Source: Arthrobacter sp. FB24 (GTDB taxonomy: Bacteria; Actinomycetota; Actinomycetes; Actinomycetales; Micrococcaceae). From it: a stretch of DNA of 64,000 nucleotides. Below are positions 37,944-46,147 of the stretch, piece after piece. How positions within the stretch are numbered: the stretch's first letter is position 1; every line of letters starts with the position of its first letter. A program made the position numbers and the translations under genes. The notes below the pieces were generated by a model. That model was not told the origin of the DNA. It worked only from the letters and a program-made list of their open reading frames with translations, and did not search any database. The DNA is taken from the NCBI RefSeq assembly GCF_000196235.1, contig NC_008541.1:3100001-3164000 (forward strand). Reading direction: 5' to 3'.

Positions 37944-38816
37944 ATGACTGACACCGTCTGGGCGCCGGACGGCAGCAACCTGGTGGTACACGCGGACAAC
38001 GCGGAGTACCTCCCCACGCTGCCGGACGGCGCCTTCACACTCATCTACGTCGACCCGCCGTTCAACACGGGCCGCGCCCAGAGCCGCCAGCAGACCACCA
38101 TGGTGCGCAACGCGGACGGCGGCGGCGACCGCGTGGGCTTCAAGGGCCGCTCCTACGACACGATCAAGGGTGCCCTGCACAAATACGACGACGCGTTCAG
38201 CGACTACTGGTCCTTCCTGGAACCAAGGCTCGTGGAAGCGTGGCGGCTGCTGGCTGATGACGGCACCCTGTACCTCCACCTGGACTATCGGGAAGTCCAC
38301 TACGCCAAGGTGATGCTGGACGCCATCTTCGGCCGGGAGTGCTTCCTGAACGAGATTATCTGGGCCTACGACTACGGCGCCCGCGCCAAGTTCCGCTGGC
38401 CCACGAAGCACGACAACATCCTGGTGTACGTCAAGAACCCTGCCAAGTACCACTTCAACAGCGCTGAAGTGGACCGCGAACCGTACATGGCACCCGGACT
38501 GGTCACGCCGGAAAAGCGGGAGCTCGGCAAGCTGCCCACCGACGTCTGGTGGCACACCATCGTCTCCCCCACCGGCAAGGAGAAAACCGGCTACCCGACG
38601 CAGAAGCCCGAGGGCCTGATCCGCCGCGTGGTGGCTGCCTCCAGCCGGCCGGGTGACTGGTGCCTGGACTTCTTCGCCGGCTCCGGCACCCTCGGAGCCG
38701 TGGCCGCCAAGCTGGACCGGAAGTTCGTCTGCGTCGACCAGAATCAGCCTGCCATCGAGGTCATGTCCAAGCGGCTCAGTGCCCTGGCATCGTTTACGTC
38801 GTTCCCACCCAACTGA
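37944..38816 (+). CDS. Orphan N6-adenine/N4-cytosine DNA methyltransferase, beta class
   Basis: A 290-residue methyltransferase. Motif IV DPPF (residues 37-40) comes before motif I FAGSGT (about 244-249), the beta-class order; DPPF favours N6-adenine. Between them are YLHLDYREVHYAKVMLD and GYPTQKPEGLIRRVV. No restriction endonuclease or specificity subunit is nearby, so it looks like a solitary, possibly regulatory or housekeeping enzyme. It starts eight bp after the helicase stop and is probably co-transcribed. Recognition sequence cannot be read from the protein. Confidence 0.88.
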   Translation: MTDTVWAPDGSNLVVHADNAEYLPTLPDGAFTLIYVDPPFNTGRAQSRQQTTMVRNADGGGDRVGFKGRSYDTIKGALHKYDDAFSDYWSFLEPRLVEAWRLLADDGTLYLHLDYREVHYAKVMLDAIFGRECFLNEIIWAYDYGARAKFRWPTKHDNILVYVKNPAKYHFNSAEVDREPYMAPGLVTPEKRELGKLPTDVWWHTIVSPTGKEKTGYPTQKPEGLIRRVVAASSRPGDWCLDFFAGSGTLGAVAAKLDRKFVCVDQNQPAIEVMSKRLSALASFTSFPPN

Positions 38817-38900
38817 CCCGCATAACTCGTCGTCATTCGCGGTTTCCAGAGCGTTAACTGCCAGTCAGCCGGGGCGCGGTTCACGAGGTAACGGCAAAGT

Positions 38901-39749
38901 TCAAGGACGCACGACGGCGGTTCCGCTGGCCTGCTCTTCGATCCTCGCCATGACCTCGGGTGCCGTGAGGTTCTCGCCCAGCAGGTTCGGCTTGCCCGTG
39001 CCGTGGTAGTCGGAGGAGCCGGTGACCAGCAGGCCATGTTCCTCGGCGAGTGCACGCAGGTAGGCCCGGCCCTTCTCCGGGTTGTCGCGGTGGTCGATCT
39101 CCAGGCCTGCCAGGCCGGCGTCGATCATCTCCAGGTAGGTGCGCCTGCCCACCACCCGGCCGCGGGCCGACGCCACCGGGTGCGCGAACACGGGCACGCC
39201 TCCCGCCTCCCTGACCAGGGCCACGGCGACGGCCGGATCAGGGGCGTAATGCTGGACAAAGTACCGGGACTGAGACGTCAGGATCGAGGCGAAGGCCTCA
39301 GTCCGGTCCGCGACCACCCCGGCAGCCACCAGGGCGTCGGCGATGTGCGGCCGCCCCAGCGTGGCGCCCGGTGCCACATGGTGGATGACGTCGTCCCAGG
39401 TCAGCGGGTAGTCCTCGGCCAGGAGGGTGACCATGCGTTCGGCCCGGATGAGGCGCGCGTCCTTGGCCTTGGTGATTTCCTCCAGCAGGCCGGGGTGCGA
39501 AGGATCGTGCAGGTAACTGAGCAGGTGGACGCTAATGCCCTCCTCCGTACGGCAGGAAATCTCCATGCCGGGCACCAGGACAATCCCCGCGCTCCGGGCC
39601 GCCGCCGACGCTTCCGCCCAGCCGTCGGTGGAATCGTGGTCGGTCAGGGCCACTACGTCCAGGCCTGCGGCAGCGGCGGCCGCCATCACCGCTGCGGGCG
39701 CCTCCGTGCCGTCGGAAACATTCGAGTGGGCATGCAGATCAATCCTCAC
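38901..39749 (-). CDS. PHP-domain phosphoesterase (YciV/TrpH-like)
   Basis: A 282-residue PHP protein. Metal motifs DLHAHSNVSDG at the N-terminus, ALTDHDS near residue 35, PGMEISC near 60, VFAHPVA near 185 and GSSDYHGTGKP near 250 are intact. Relatives remove 3' phosphates from nucleoside 3',5'-bisphosphates or trim RNA 5' ends. GTG start fixed by TAGGCT seven bases upstream. Divergent from pepP and convergent with the methyltransferase gene. Confidence 0.9.
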   Translation of the reverse strand: MRIDLHAHSNVSDGTEAPAAVMAAAAAAGLDVVALTDHDSTDGWAEASAAARSAGIVLVPGMEISCRTEEGISVHLLSYLHDPSHPGLLEEITKAKDARLIRAERMVTLLAEDYPLTWDDVIHHVAPGATLGRPHIADALVAAGVVADRTEAFASILTSQSRYFVQHYAPDPAVAVALVREAGGVPVFAHPVASARGRVVGRRTYLEMIDAGLAGLEIDHRDNPEKGRAYLRALAEEHGLLVTGSSDYHGTGKPNLLGENLTAPEVMARIEEQASGTAVVRP

Positions 39750-39755
39750 CTGCCC

Positions 39756-39761
39756 AGCCTA
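39756..39761 (-). promoter_or_regulatory. -10 hexamer TAGGCT for leaderless PHP gene
   Basis: Ends seven bases before GTG 39749. Confidence 0.5.
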
Positions 39762-39833
39762 GTAGATGGCCAGTGCAGTCTTCGGTGCAGTGTTCGGTGG
39801 CCCCGGCCACGCAGCTGGTGAGACTATGGGACG

Positions 39834-41426
39834 GTGAACGATGCAGACAACACCTACAACGGTGAAAATACAGCAAGCCAGCCCCTCGAAGAGCGCGTCA
39901 ACAACCGCTCGCAGCGGCCCAGTTCCGACGCCTTCAAGGCCTTCATGGCCAGCAACTGGGCGCCCTCGGCACAAGAGCTCCCCGATCGGGACGCCGTGGC
40001 CGATCACGCCGCCGCCCGGCGTCGCACCATTTCCGGCCTGTTCAAGGGCGAACGCCTGGTGGTCCCCGCCGGCCCGCTGAAGGTCCGCTCCAACGACTGC
40101 GACTACCGCTTCCGCCCCCACTCCGGTTTCGCCCACCTGACGGGCCTGGGCCTCGACCACGAGCCCGACGCCGTGCTCATTTTCGAACCGGTTGAAGAAG
40201 GAAAGGGCGACGACGGCGGGAACCACCGCGCCACCCTTTACTTCCGGCCCCTCGCCGGCCGGGACACCGAACAGTTCTATGCAGACTCCCGCTCCGGCGA
40301 ATTCTGGATCGGTGCCCGCCCCACGCTGGCAGAATTCGAACGCAGGCTGGGCCTCGCCACTGCCCACATCGACGAGCTCGAACTGGCAATCACCAAGAAT
40401 GTGGGCGCCCCCGAAATCGGCGGTATCTCCATCCGGCTGGTGCGCAAGGTGGACGAGAACATCGACGCCCTGGTGGACACGGCCCGCTACAACACTGCCA
40501 AGGACCCGGACAACCTGGACCTGGGCGTGCTGGATGCCCTTGATGAGAAGCTCACCGAGGCCCTCTCCGAGCTCCGCCTGGTCAAGGATGCGTGGGAAAT
40601 CGAGCAGATGAAGACCGCCGTGGCCGCGACCGTGGAAGGGTTCACCGAGGTCGTCAAGGCCCTCCCCCGGGCCCTGACCCACCGGCGCGGCGAGCGCGTC
40701 GTCGAGGGAGCCTTCTTTGCCCGTGCCCGGGAAGAGGGCAATGAGCTGGGCTACGACACCATCGCGGCCTCGGGCAACAACGCCACCGTGCTGCACTGGA
40801 CGCGGAACACCGGAACGGTCAACGCCGGCGAGCTCCTGCTGCTGGATGCCGGCGTTGAGGCCGATTCCCTCTATACGGCTGACATCACCCGTACCCTGCC
40901 CGCCAACGGCACGTTTACCGAGGTCCAGCGCAAGGTCTACGAGGCTGTCCTGGACGCAGCGGACGCCGGCTTCGCCGCCGCGCAGCCCGGCACCAAGTTC
41001 CGCGACATCCACACGGCCGCCACCACTGTCCTCGCTGAGCGCCTGGCGGAATGGGGCCTGCTGCCCGTGTCCGTCGAGGAAGCCATCAGCCCCGAGGGCC
41101 AGCAGCACCGCCGCTGGATGCCGCACGGCACCAGCCACCACCTTGGCCTCGATGTGCACGACTGCGCCCAGGCCAAGCGTGAGCTCTACCTGGACGGCGT
41201 CCTGACCCCGGGAATGGTGTTCACGATCGAGCCGGGCCTGTACTTCAAGAACGAGGATCTCGCGATTCCGGCGGAATACCGCGGCATTGGCGTCCGGATC
41301 GAGGACGACATCCTCATGACTGCCGACGGTCCGGTCAACCTCAGCGCCGCACTCCCCCGCAAGGCCGACGACGTCGAGTCCTGGATGGCGGGCATCTACC
41401 AGGAAGCAGAGCACGCACAGCCGTAA
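39834..41426 (+). CDS. pepP: Xaa-Pro aminopeptidase (aminopeptidase P)
   Basis: A 530-residue pita-bread-fold metallopeptidase that removes N-terminal residues before proline. The AMP_N domain covers about residues 60-220. The catalytic part has LLLDAGVEADSLYTADITR (two Asp ligands), HGTSHHLGLDVHD (His), FTIEPGLY and GIGVRIEDDIL (Glu ligands). GTG start at 39834; the preceding GACTAT is a near-match to the -10 pattern and there is no clear ribosome site. Followed by a strong bidirectional terminator. Confidence 0.93.
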   Translation: MNDADNTYNGENTASQPLEERVNNRSQRPSSDAFKAFMASNWAPSAQELPDRDAVADHAAARRRTISGLFKGERLVVPAGPLKVRSNDCDYRFRPHSGFAHLTGLGLDHEPDAVLIFEPVEEGKGDDGGNHRATLYFRPLAGRDTEQFYADSRSGEFWIGARPTLAEFERRLGLATAHIDELELAITKNVGAPEIGGISIRLVRKVDENIDALVDTARYNTAKDPDNLDLGVLDALDEKLTEALSELRLVKDAWEIEQMKTAVAATVEGFTEVVKALPRALTHRRGERVVEGAFFARAREEGNELGYDTIAASGNNATVLHWTRNTGTVNAGELLLLDAGVEADSLYTADITRTLPANGTFTEVQRKVYEAVLDAADAGFAAAQPGTKFRDIHTAATTVLAERLAEWGLLPVSVEEAISPEGQQHRRWMPHGTSHHLGLDVHDCAQAKRELYLDGVLTPGMVFTIEPGLYFKNEDLAIPAEYRGIGVRIEDDILMTADGPVNLSAALPRKADDVESWMAGIYQEAEHAQP

Positions 41427-41438
41427 GCCGCTTAAACA

Positions 41439-41475
41439 AAAGGCCTCCGTCCGGATCAACCGGACGGAGGCCTTT
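41439..41475. terminator. Bidirectional terminator pepP / stress-protein gene
   Basis: Perfect 16-bp stem (41439-41454 with 41460-41475) around a 5-base loop ATCAA, AAA on the left and TTT on the right, between converging genes. Confidence 0.93.
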
Positions 41476-41489
41476 GTTGTGTAAGGGGA

Positions 41490-42392
41490 CTACTGCCGGT
41501 CGCCGCCCTCAGCGGTCTCCTGCTTGTGTCCGTCCTCCGGTTTGTGGGTATCGGTCACGCGGACACCGTACTGCGGCCGGCCGTCCGGGAGGTCCGGGTA
41601 GCGCACTGCGGGCTTCGGCGCGGCCTGATGCTGTTCCTCGGCAGCGGCCTGCGGTCCGTGGCCGGGCGCGGCGGCTGCATGCGCGCCGTAGGACGGCTGG
41701 TTCCCTGCCTCAGGCGTCCTCTGGCCGTAAGGATCATCCCAGCCCGCAGGGCGCTGGGGTCCGGGACCGTGCTGCGGTCCAGGGCTCTGCTGAGGCCCGG
41801 GACCCTGCTGGGGTCCGGGCTGGTGCCCCGGCTGTTGGAACGGCTGGGTCTGGCCATACGATGCGGCCCCGGCGGAGGCATCCGACGTGGTCATGGGCAG
41901 CTGCTGCAGCATGCGCCGTGCCTCATGGGAAGCCTCAAAGGCCACCACGACGTCGTAGTTGGTGGCCACCACCTGGCTGGTTGAGGTGAAGTCGCGCTTA
42001 CCGCGTTGCATTGCGTAGGTCACGATGCCAAAGAGCATAAAGAACGCCGCGCCCATGAGCACCGAGGTCACAATCGAGAAGTAGCCGCCGGTGGGCGAAA
42101 AGAAGGACAGCATGACGCCTACGAATAAGCCAAACCACATACCGCTCAGTGCGCCCGACAACGCCACCCGGGGGTAGCTCAGCCGGCCGGTGACGCGCTC
42201 AACCATCTTCAGGTCGTTGCCCACGATGGACACCAGCTGGACGGGGAACTGCTGGTCTGCGAGGTAGTCCACCGCCTTTTGGGCGTCCAGGTAGGAGGTA
42301 TACGAACCGACGGTGTCCCCGGCCGGAACCGTGCGGAACTCGTCCGGCCCGTTCGGGACACCGGCCTTGGGGGCACCAAAAATGTTTGACAT
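41490..42392 (-). CDS. General stress protein 17M-like membrane protein with Pro/Gln tail
   Basis: A 300-residue protein. Residues 30-75 match the N-terminal YflT/GSP17M-like fold (SYLDAQKAVDYLADQQFPVQ). Two hydrophobic segments follow (ALSGALSGMWFGLFVGVMLS and FSIVTSVLMGAAFFMLFGIV). After about residue 170 is a long hydrophilic tail with repeated PGPQ units and Gly/His/Ala-rich sequence. The ATG at 42392 begins the conserved part; the frame continues upstream but crosses the divergent gene. Function unknown; stress-linked by family. Confidence 0.8.
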   Translation of the reverse strand: MSNIFGAPKAGVPNGPDEFRTVPAGDTVGSYTSYLDAQKAVDYLADQQFPVQLVSIVGNDLKMVERVTGRLSYPRVALSGALSGMWFGLFVGVMLSFFSPTGGYFSIVTSVLMGAAFFMLFGIVTYAMQRGKRDFTSTSQVVATNYDVVVAFEASHEARRMLQQLPMTTSDASAGAASYGQTQPFQQPGHQPGPQQGPGPQQSPGPQHGPGPQRPAGWDDPYGQRTPEAGNQPSYGAHAAAAPGHGPQAAAEEQHQAAPKPAVRYPDLPDGRPQYGVRVTDTHKPEDGHKQETAEGGDRQ

Positions 42393-42456
42393 ACATCCAT
42401 TCTTGCCCATCCGGCTGTGTGCAGGCTGAAATTCAGCTAAAAGAGAGCAGACTCGG

Positions 42457-42462
42457 TAGCCT
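42457..42462 (+). promoter_or_regulatory. -10 hexamer TAGCCT for leaderless MgtE-like gene
   Basis: Ends seven bases before GTG 42469. Confidence 0.5.
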
Positions 42463-42468
42463 GTAGGG

Positions 42469-43752
42469 GTGAGCACAAATATTTCGCGGGTGTTTGTTGC
42501 GCGCCTCCTCGGACTGGATGTCTTCGACCCCCTGGGCGACCGTCTCGGCAGGTTGCGCGACGTCGTCGTGCTCTCCCGCGGCACCCGGGGCGCCCCGCAT
42601 GTGGTGGGCATCGTCGTGGAAGTCCCCGGTAAGAAACGCGTCTTCGTGCCGATGACCCGAATCACCTCGATCGACCAGACCCAGATCATCTGCACGGGCC
42701 TGGTCAACCTGCGCCGCTTCGAACAGCGCGGCGCGGAAACCCTCGTGGTGGCTGAGATGTTCGACCGCCGCGTGACCCTCGCCGATGGCAGCGGCGACGC
42801 CACCATCGAGGACATCGCGATGGACAAGCACCGTTCCGGCGACTGGTTTGTCAGCAAGCTCTTTGTCCGCCGGGGCCACTCTCTCTCGCCGTTGAGCCGG
42901 CTGCGCCGCAACGAGACCATGATCATCGACTGGGCCGATGCGCAGCAGGGTGCCAAGACGGAGCCGCAGGCCGCCACCCAGTTCGTTGCGACCCACGAGG
43001 ACCTAAAGCCTGCCGACTTCGCCGAGGCCCTCCAGGAAATGAGCGACAAGCGCCGTTTCGAGGTCGCCAGCGAACTCCAGGACGAGCGCCTCGCCGACGT
43101 CCTGCAGGAGATGCCCGAAGGTGACCAGGTGGAAATCCTCTCCGCCCTCGACGTCAACCGCGCCGCTGACGTCCTTGAAGAGATGGACCCGGACGACGCC
43201 GCCGACCTCCTCGCCGAACTCCCCAGCGCCCAGGCGGAGGAACTGCTTCAGCTCATGGAACCCGAGGGCGCCGAAGACGTCCGCCGCCTGCTGGAGTACG
43301 ACGAGGACACCGCCGGCGGTCTGATGACTCCGGTCCCGGTCATCCTCCCGCCCGAGGCCACCGTCGCCGAGGCGCTCGCCCACGTCCGCCGCGAGGAACT
43401 CTCCCCCGCCCTGGCCTCGTCGATCTTCATCGCCCGGCCTCCGCTGGAGACACCGACCGGCCGTTTCCTCGGCGTCGTCCACATCCAGCAGCTGTTGCGC
43501 TATCCGCCGCCGGAACCCCTCGGAAACCTGGTGGACAAAACCCTGGAACCGGTCTCGGACCAGGCGCACATCAGCGAGGTGGCCCGTACCCTGGCCACCT
43601 ACAACCTCAACTCGCTCCCCGTGGTCAACAGCGACGGTCGGCTTGTGGGGGCGGTGACTGTTGATGACGTGCTGGATCACTTGCTCCCGGATGACTGGCG
43701 CGCCCACGAGGACGACGCCCCGATAAGGAAACTTGGAGGCCGCGTTGGCTGA
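42469..43752 (+). CDS. Soluble MgtE-N / CBS-domain protein with PRC-like N-terminus
   Basis: A 427-residue protein made of the regulatory parts of an MgtE magnesium channel without its membrane pore. Residues about 1-130 form PRC-barrel-like beta sheets (LGDRLGRLRDVVVLSR). Residues 175-295 are an MgtE-N superhelix with repeated LAELP/LEEMDPDDAADLL units. A CBS pair follows (about 305-415, LPVVNSDGRLVGAVTVDDVL). It has no transmembrane helix. It may sense Mg2+ or nucleotides and act on a partner, perhaps the DUF1003 membrane protein whose gene it overlaps by 8 bp (or 20 bp with the earlier start). Confidence 0.85.
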   Translation: MSTNISRVFVARLLGLDVFDPLGDRLGRLRDVVVLSRGTRGAPHVVGIVVEVPGKKRVFVPMTRITSIDQTQIICTGLVNLRRFEQRGAETLVVAEMFDRRVTLADGSGDATIEDIAMDKHRSGDWFVSKLFVRRGHSLSPLSRLRRNETMIIDWADAQQGAKTEPQAATQFVATHEDLKPADFAEALQEMSDKRRFEVASELQDERLADVLQEMPEGDQVEILSALDVNRAADVLEEMDPDDAADLLAELPSAQAEELLQLMEPEGAEDVRRLLEYDEDTAGGLMTPVPVILPPEATVAEALAHVRREELSPALASSIFIARPPLETPTGRFLGVVHIQQLLRYPPPEPLGNLVDKTLEPVSDQAHISEVARTLATYNLNSLPVVNSDGRLVGAVTVDDVLDHLLPDDWRAHEDDAPIRKLGGRVG

Positions 43753-44455
43753 TAACAGCACACCCAGAACCTCCACTGCCCGGCCGGGCGGTAAAGGAGG
43801 CGGCAAAGGCAGCCTCGACACTCCGCTGAGCGGGCGTCAGCGGATCCTCCCGAAGTTCTCTCCGAACCCGGATGCCTTCGGCCAGACGACCGAGGGCTTT
43901 GCCCGCTTTATGGGAACGCCCCAGTTCCTGGTCTACATGACAGTGTTCTGCATTTTCTGGCTGGTCTGGAACACCTGGGCCCCGCTGGAGTGGCAGTTCG
44001 ATTCACGCGAACTCGGCTTCACGTTGCTGACGCTGATGCTCTCCCTGCAGGCCTCCTATGCGGCCCCGCTGCTGCTGCTCGCCCAAAACCGCCAGGACGA
44101 CCGTGACCGCGTGTCGCTGCAGCAGGACCGCCAGCGCGCCGAACGCAATCTCTCGGACACCGAATACCTCACCAGGGAACTAGCGTCGCTGCGCATCGCG
44201 CTACGTGAAGTTGCCACCCGTGACTACGTCCGTGCCGAACTTCGCAGCCTCCTGGAGGACATGCTGGAGGCGCAGGAAGAACTTCGCACGCATGACCCGT
44301 CCGGTACGGGAAGCCACGAATCTCCCAAGGATAAAGTCAAGGAGAAGTTGAAGGAGCGGCGAGACAAGCAGCGCAACCCGCGGACCCAGCAGATCCCCAG
44401 GGTGAAGCCGGATCATCCCAGCTACCCTGCGCACCTCAACACCCCCGAAAGCTGA
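43745..44455 (+). CDS. DUF1003 membrane protein
   Basis: About 236 residues. Two transmembrane helices (about residues 55-75 and 90-110: FLVYMTVFCIFWLVW, LGFTLLTLMLSLQASYAAPL) are followed by a coiled-coil-like region rich in Arg/Glu/Gln and a Lys/Pro tail. GGAGG lies five bases before TTG 43745, better than TTG 43733. Overlaps the MgtE-like gene, so translation is probably coupled and the two proteins may act together. DUF1003 function is unknown. Confidence 0.85.
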   Translation: MADNSTPRTSTARPGGKGGGKGSLDTPLSGRQRILPKFSPNPDAFGQTTEGFARFMGTPQFLVYMTVFCIFWLVWNTWAPLEWQFDSRELGFTLLTLMLSLQASYAAPLLLLAQNRQDDRDRVSLQQDRQRAERNLSDTEYLTRELASLRIALREVATRDYVRAELRSLLEDMLEAQEELRTHDPSGTGSHESPKDKVKEKLKERRDKQRNPRTQQIPRVKPDHPSYPAHLNTPES

Positions 44456-44466
44456 GTACTGACCGC

Positions 44467-45594
44467 ATGATCACCCCCCTGGGCCAGGCAGTGGATGCTG
44501 CACTGGCCACTGTCATCGATCCCGAACTGCGCCGCCCCATCACCGAACTCGGCATGGTGCAGTCGGTGGCCATTGACGACGACGGCCGGGTCCGCCTCGT
44601 TGTGCTGCTCACCATTGCGGGGTGTCCGCTGCGCGGCACCATCACCGCGGACTCCGAGGCCGCGCTCTCCGCGGTCCCGGGGGTGACCGCCGTCGACGTC
44701 GAGCTCAAAGTCATGACGCAGGAGCAGCGGGACGCGTTGAAAGAGCAACTCCGCGGCCCCGGCGGCCAGCGCGGCGTTCCGTTCAACCAGCCCGGGTCGC
44801 TGACGAAGGTCTTTGCCGTGGCCAGCGGCAAGGGCGGAGTGGGCAAGTCCTCCGTGACGGTCAACCTCGCGTGCGCCATGGCAGCCCAGGGCCTGCGCGT
44901 CGGCATCATCGACGCCGACGTGTACGGCTTCTCGGTCCCGGCCCTCATGGGCATCGACCAGGCTCCCACCCGGGTCGACGACATGATCCTTCCGCCGGTG
45001 GCTTACGGTGTGAAAGTCATTTCGATCGGCATGTTCGTCAAGGGCAACCAGCCGGTGGCATGGCGCGGGCCCATGCTGCACCGGGCCCTTGAGCAGTTCC
45101 TCACCGACGTCTACTTCGGCGACCTGGACGCACTCTTCCTTGACCTGCCCCCGGGAACCGGGGACATCGCCATCTCCGTGGCGCAGCTGCTTCCGAAAGC
45201 CGAAATCCTGGTGGTGACGACGCCGCAGACCGCTGCCGCCGACGTCGCCGAGCGGGCCGGCGCCATCGCCACGCAGACAGGCCAGTCGGTGGCCGGGATT
45301 GTGGAGAACATGTCGTTCCTTGAAATGCCCGACGGCGGCAGGATGGAACTGTTCGGCAGCGGCGGCGGCGCTGTGCTCGCCGAACGGCTGTCCGCGACGG
45401 TCGGGGCGGACGTGCCGCTCCTGGGCCAGATACCACTGGACATCCTGTTGCGCGAGGGCGGTGACACCGGCCAGCCGATCGTTCTCGGCAGGCCCGAGAC
45501 TCCTGCGGCCCAGGCGCTGACGGGGATTGCGGGAAAGCTCGCAGCAAGGCCGCGGGGCCTGACGGGAATGAAGCTGGGCCTGCAGCCCCGGTGA
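44467..45594 (+). CDS. mrp: Mrp/NBP35-type ATPase, Fe-S cluster carrier
   Basis: A 375-residue P-loop protein. Residues 1-90 are a MIP18/DUF59 domain (DPELRRPITELGMV and AGCPLRGTI). The deviant Walker A GKGGVGKS is at 121-128, with DLPPGTGD near 225. The usual C-terminal CxxC for cluster binding is not present in this sequence around VENMSFLEMPDGG, so cluster transfer may use other ligands. It follows DUF1003 by 11 bp and converges with tatB. The stop codon is embedded in an intergenic repeat. Confidence 0.9.
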   Translation: MITPLGQAVDAALATVIDPELRRPITELGMVQSVAIDDDGRVRLVVLLTIAGCPLRGTITADSEAALSAVPGVTAVDVELKVMTQEQRDALKEQLRGPGGQRGVPFNQPGSLTKVFAVASGKGGVGKSSVTVNLACAMAAQGLRVGIIDADVYGFSVPALMGIDQAPTRVDDMILPPVAYGVKVISIGMFVKGNQPVAWRGPMLHRALEQFLTDVYFGDLDALFLDLPPGTGDIAISVAQLLPKAEILVVTTPQTAAADVAERAGAIATQTGQSVAGIVENMSFLEMPDGGRMELFGSGGGAVLAERLSATVGADVPLLGQIPLDILLREGGDTGQPIVLGRPETPAAQALTGIAGKLAARPRGLTGMKLGLQPR

Positions 45595-45663
45595 TTGAGC
45601 CTGGTGACATCCGCCTCGGCAATTGAGCCGTTAGCCCGGCAAGTGAGCCTGCCGAAATTCCGG
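45587..45663. repeat. Degenerate TTGAGCC repeat cluster between mrp and tatB
   Basis: Three related units (CCGGTGATTGAGCCTG at 45588, GGCAATTGAGCCGTTAG at 45618, GGCAAGTGAGCCTGCCGAAA at 45638) match the intergenic repeat seen at 60817. The first overlaps the mrp stop codon. Confidence 0.6.
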
Positions 45664-45664
45664 C

Positions 45665-46066
45665 CTAGGTGGCCTCGGAGTCGAACGGTGCACGCTCGCC
45701 GTCGGCCAGCCGTTCAATGACGCGTGCCGGGCGCTCTTCCGCGTAGGACGCGGCAGAGGCCGAGGCAACGGCCGCAACCGTTGCCGGCGCACCGGCGCTG
45801 ACGGGCTTGGTGTCGTCGTCGAGCAGGGCTTCCTTGATGATCCGGCGGGGATCGTACTGGCGCGGGTCGTATTTCTTCCAGTCGACTTCGTCGATGTCGA
45901 TCCCGACCTCGTCCTTGATCTGTTCCCGGGCGCCCGACGCCATCCGGCGGACTTCCTTGACCAGGTTCGCCAGTTTCTGGGTGTATTCGGGCAGCCGGCT
46001 GGGGCCGATCACCAGGACGCCGATGATCAGCAGAAGAAGAAACTCCGGACCGTTGATTCCAAACAC
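45665..46066 (-). CDS. tatB: Sec-independent translocase TatB-like protein
   Basis: A 133-residue protein. An N-terminal membrane helix (FLLLLIIGVLVIGPSRLPEY, with the conserved GP hinge) is followed by an amphipathic helix (KLANLVKEVRRMASG) and an acidic, disordered tail. It would form part of the Tat receptor for folded proteins. GTG at 46066 with TAATCT eight bases upstream suggests a leaderless mRNA. It lies downstream of sigE and the anti-sigma gene, as I recall for mycobacteria, where htrA lies between. Confidence 0.92.
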   Translation of the reverse strand: MFGINGPEFLLLLIIGVLVIGPSRLPEYTQKLANLVKEVRRMASGAREQIKDEVGIDIDEVDWKKYDPRQYDPRRIIKEALLDDDTKPVSAGAPATVAAVASASAASYAEERPARVIERLADGERAPFDSEAT

Positions 46067-46073
46067 CCTAGGA

Positions 46074-46079
46074 AGATTA
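46074..46079 (-). promoter_or_regulatory. -10 hexamer TAATCT for leaderless tatB
   Basis: Ends eight bases before GTG 46066, inside the 81-bp gap after the anti-sigma gene. Confidence 0.5.
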
Positions 46080-46147
46080 CCCTCTCCGGGACACTGGTGA
46101 CGATTCTGACGCGTGCCGCACAATAGCAGTCACGGCAGGCAGCCCGC

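Noticed and set aside
37944..38816. Restriction-modification system
   Set aside because: Only a methyltransferase is present; neighbours are a helicase and a PHP phosphoesterase, with no endonuclease candidate.
39759..41459. 566-codon open frame antisense to pepP
   Set aside because: A GC-rich shadow frame with no recognisable domain, opposite a clear peptidase.
42393..43157. Upstream extension of the GSP17M-like frame
   Set aside because: Runs antisense through the MgtE-like gene; conserved protein begins at 42392.
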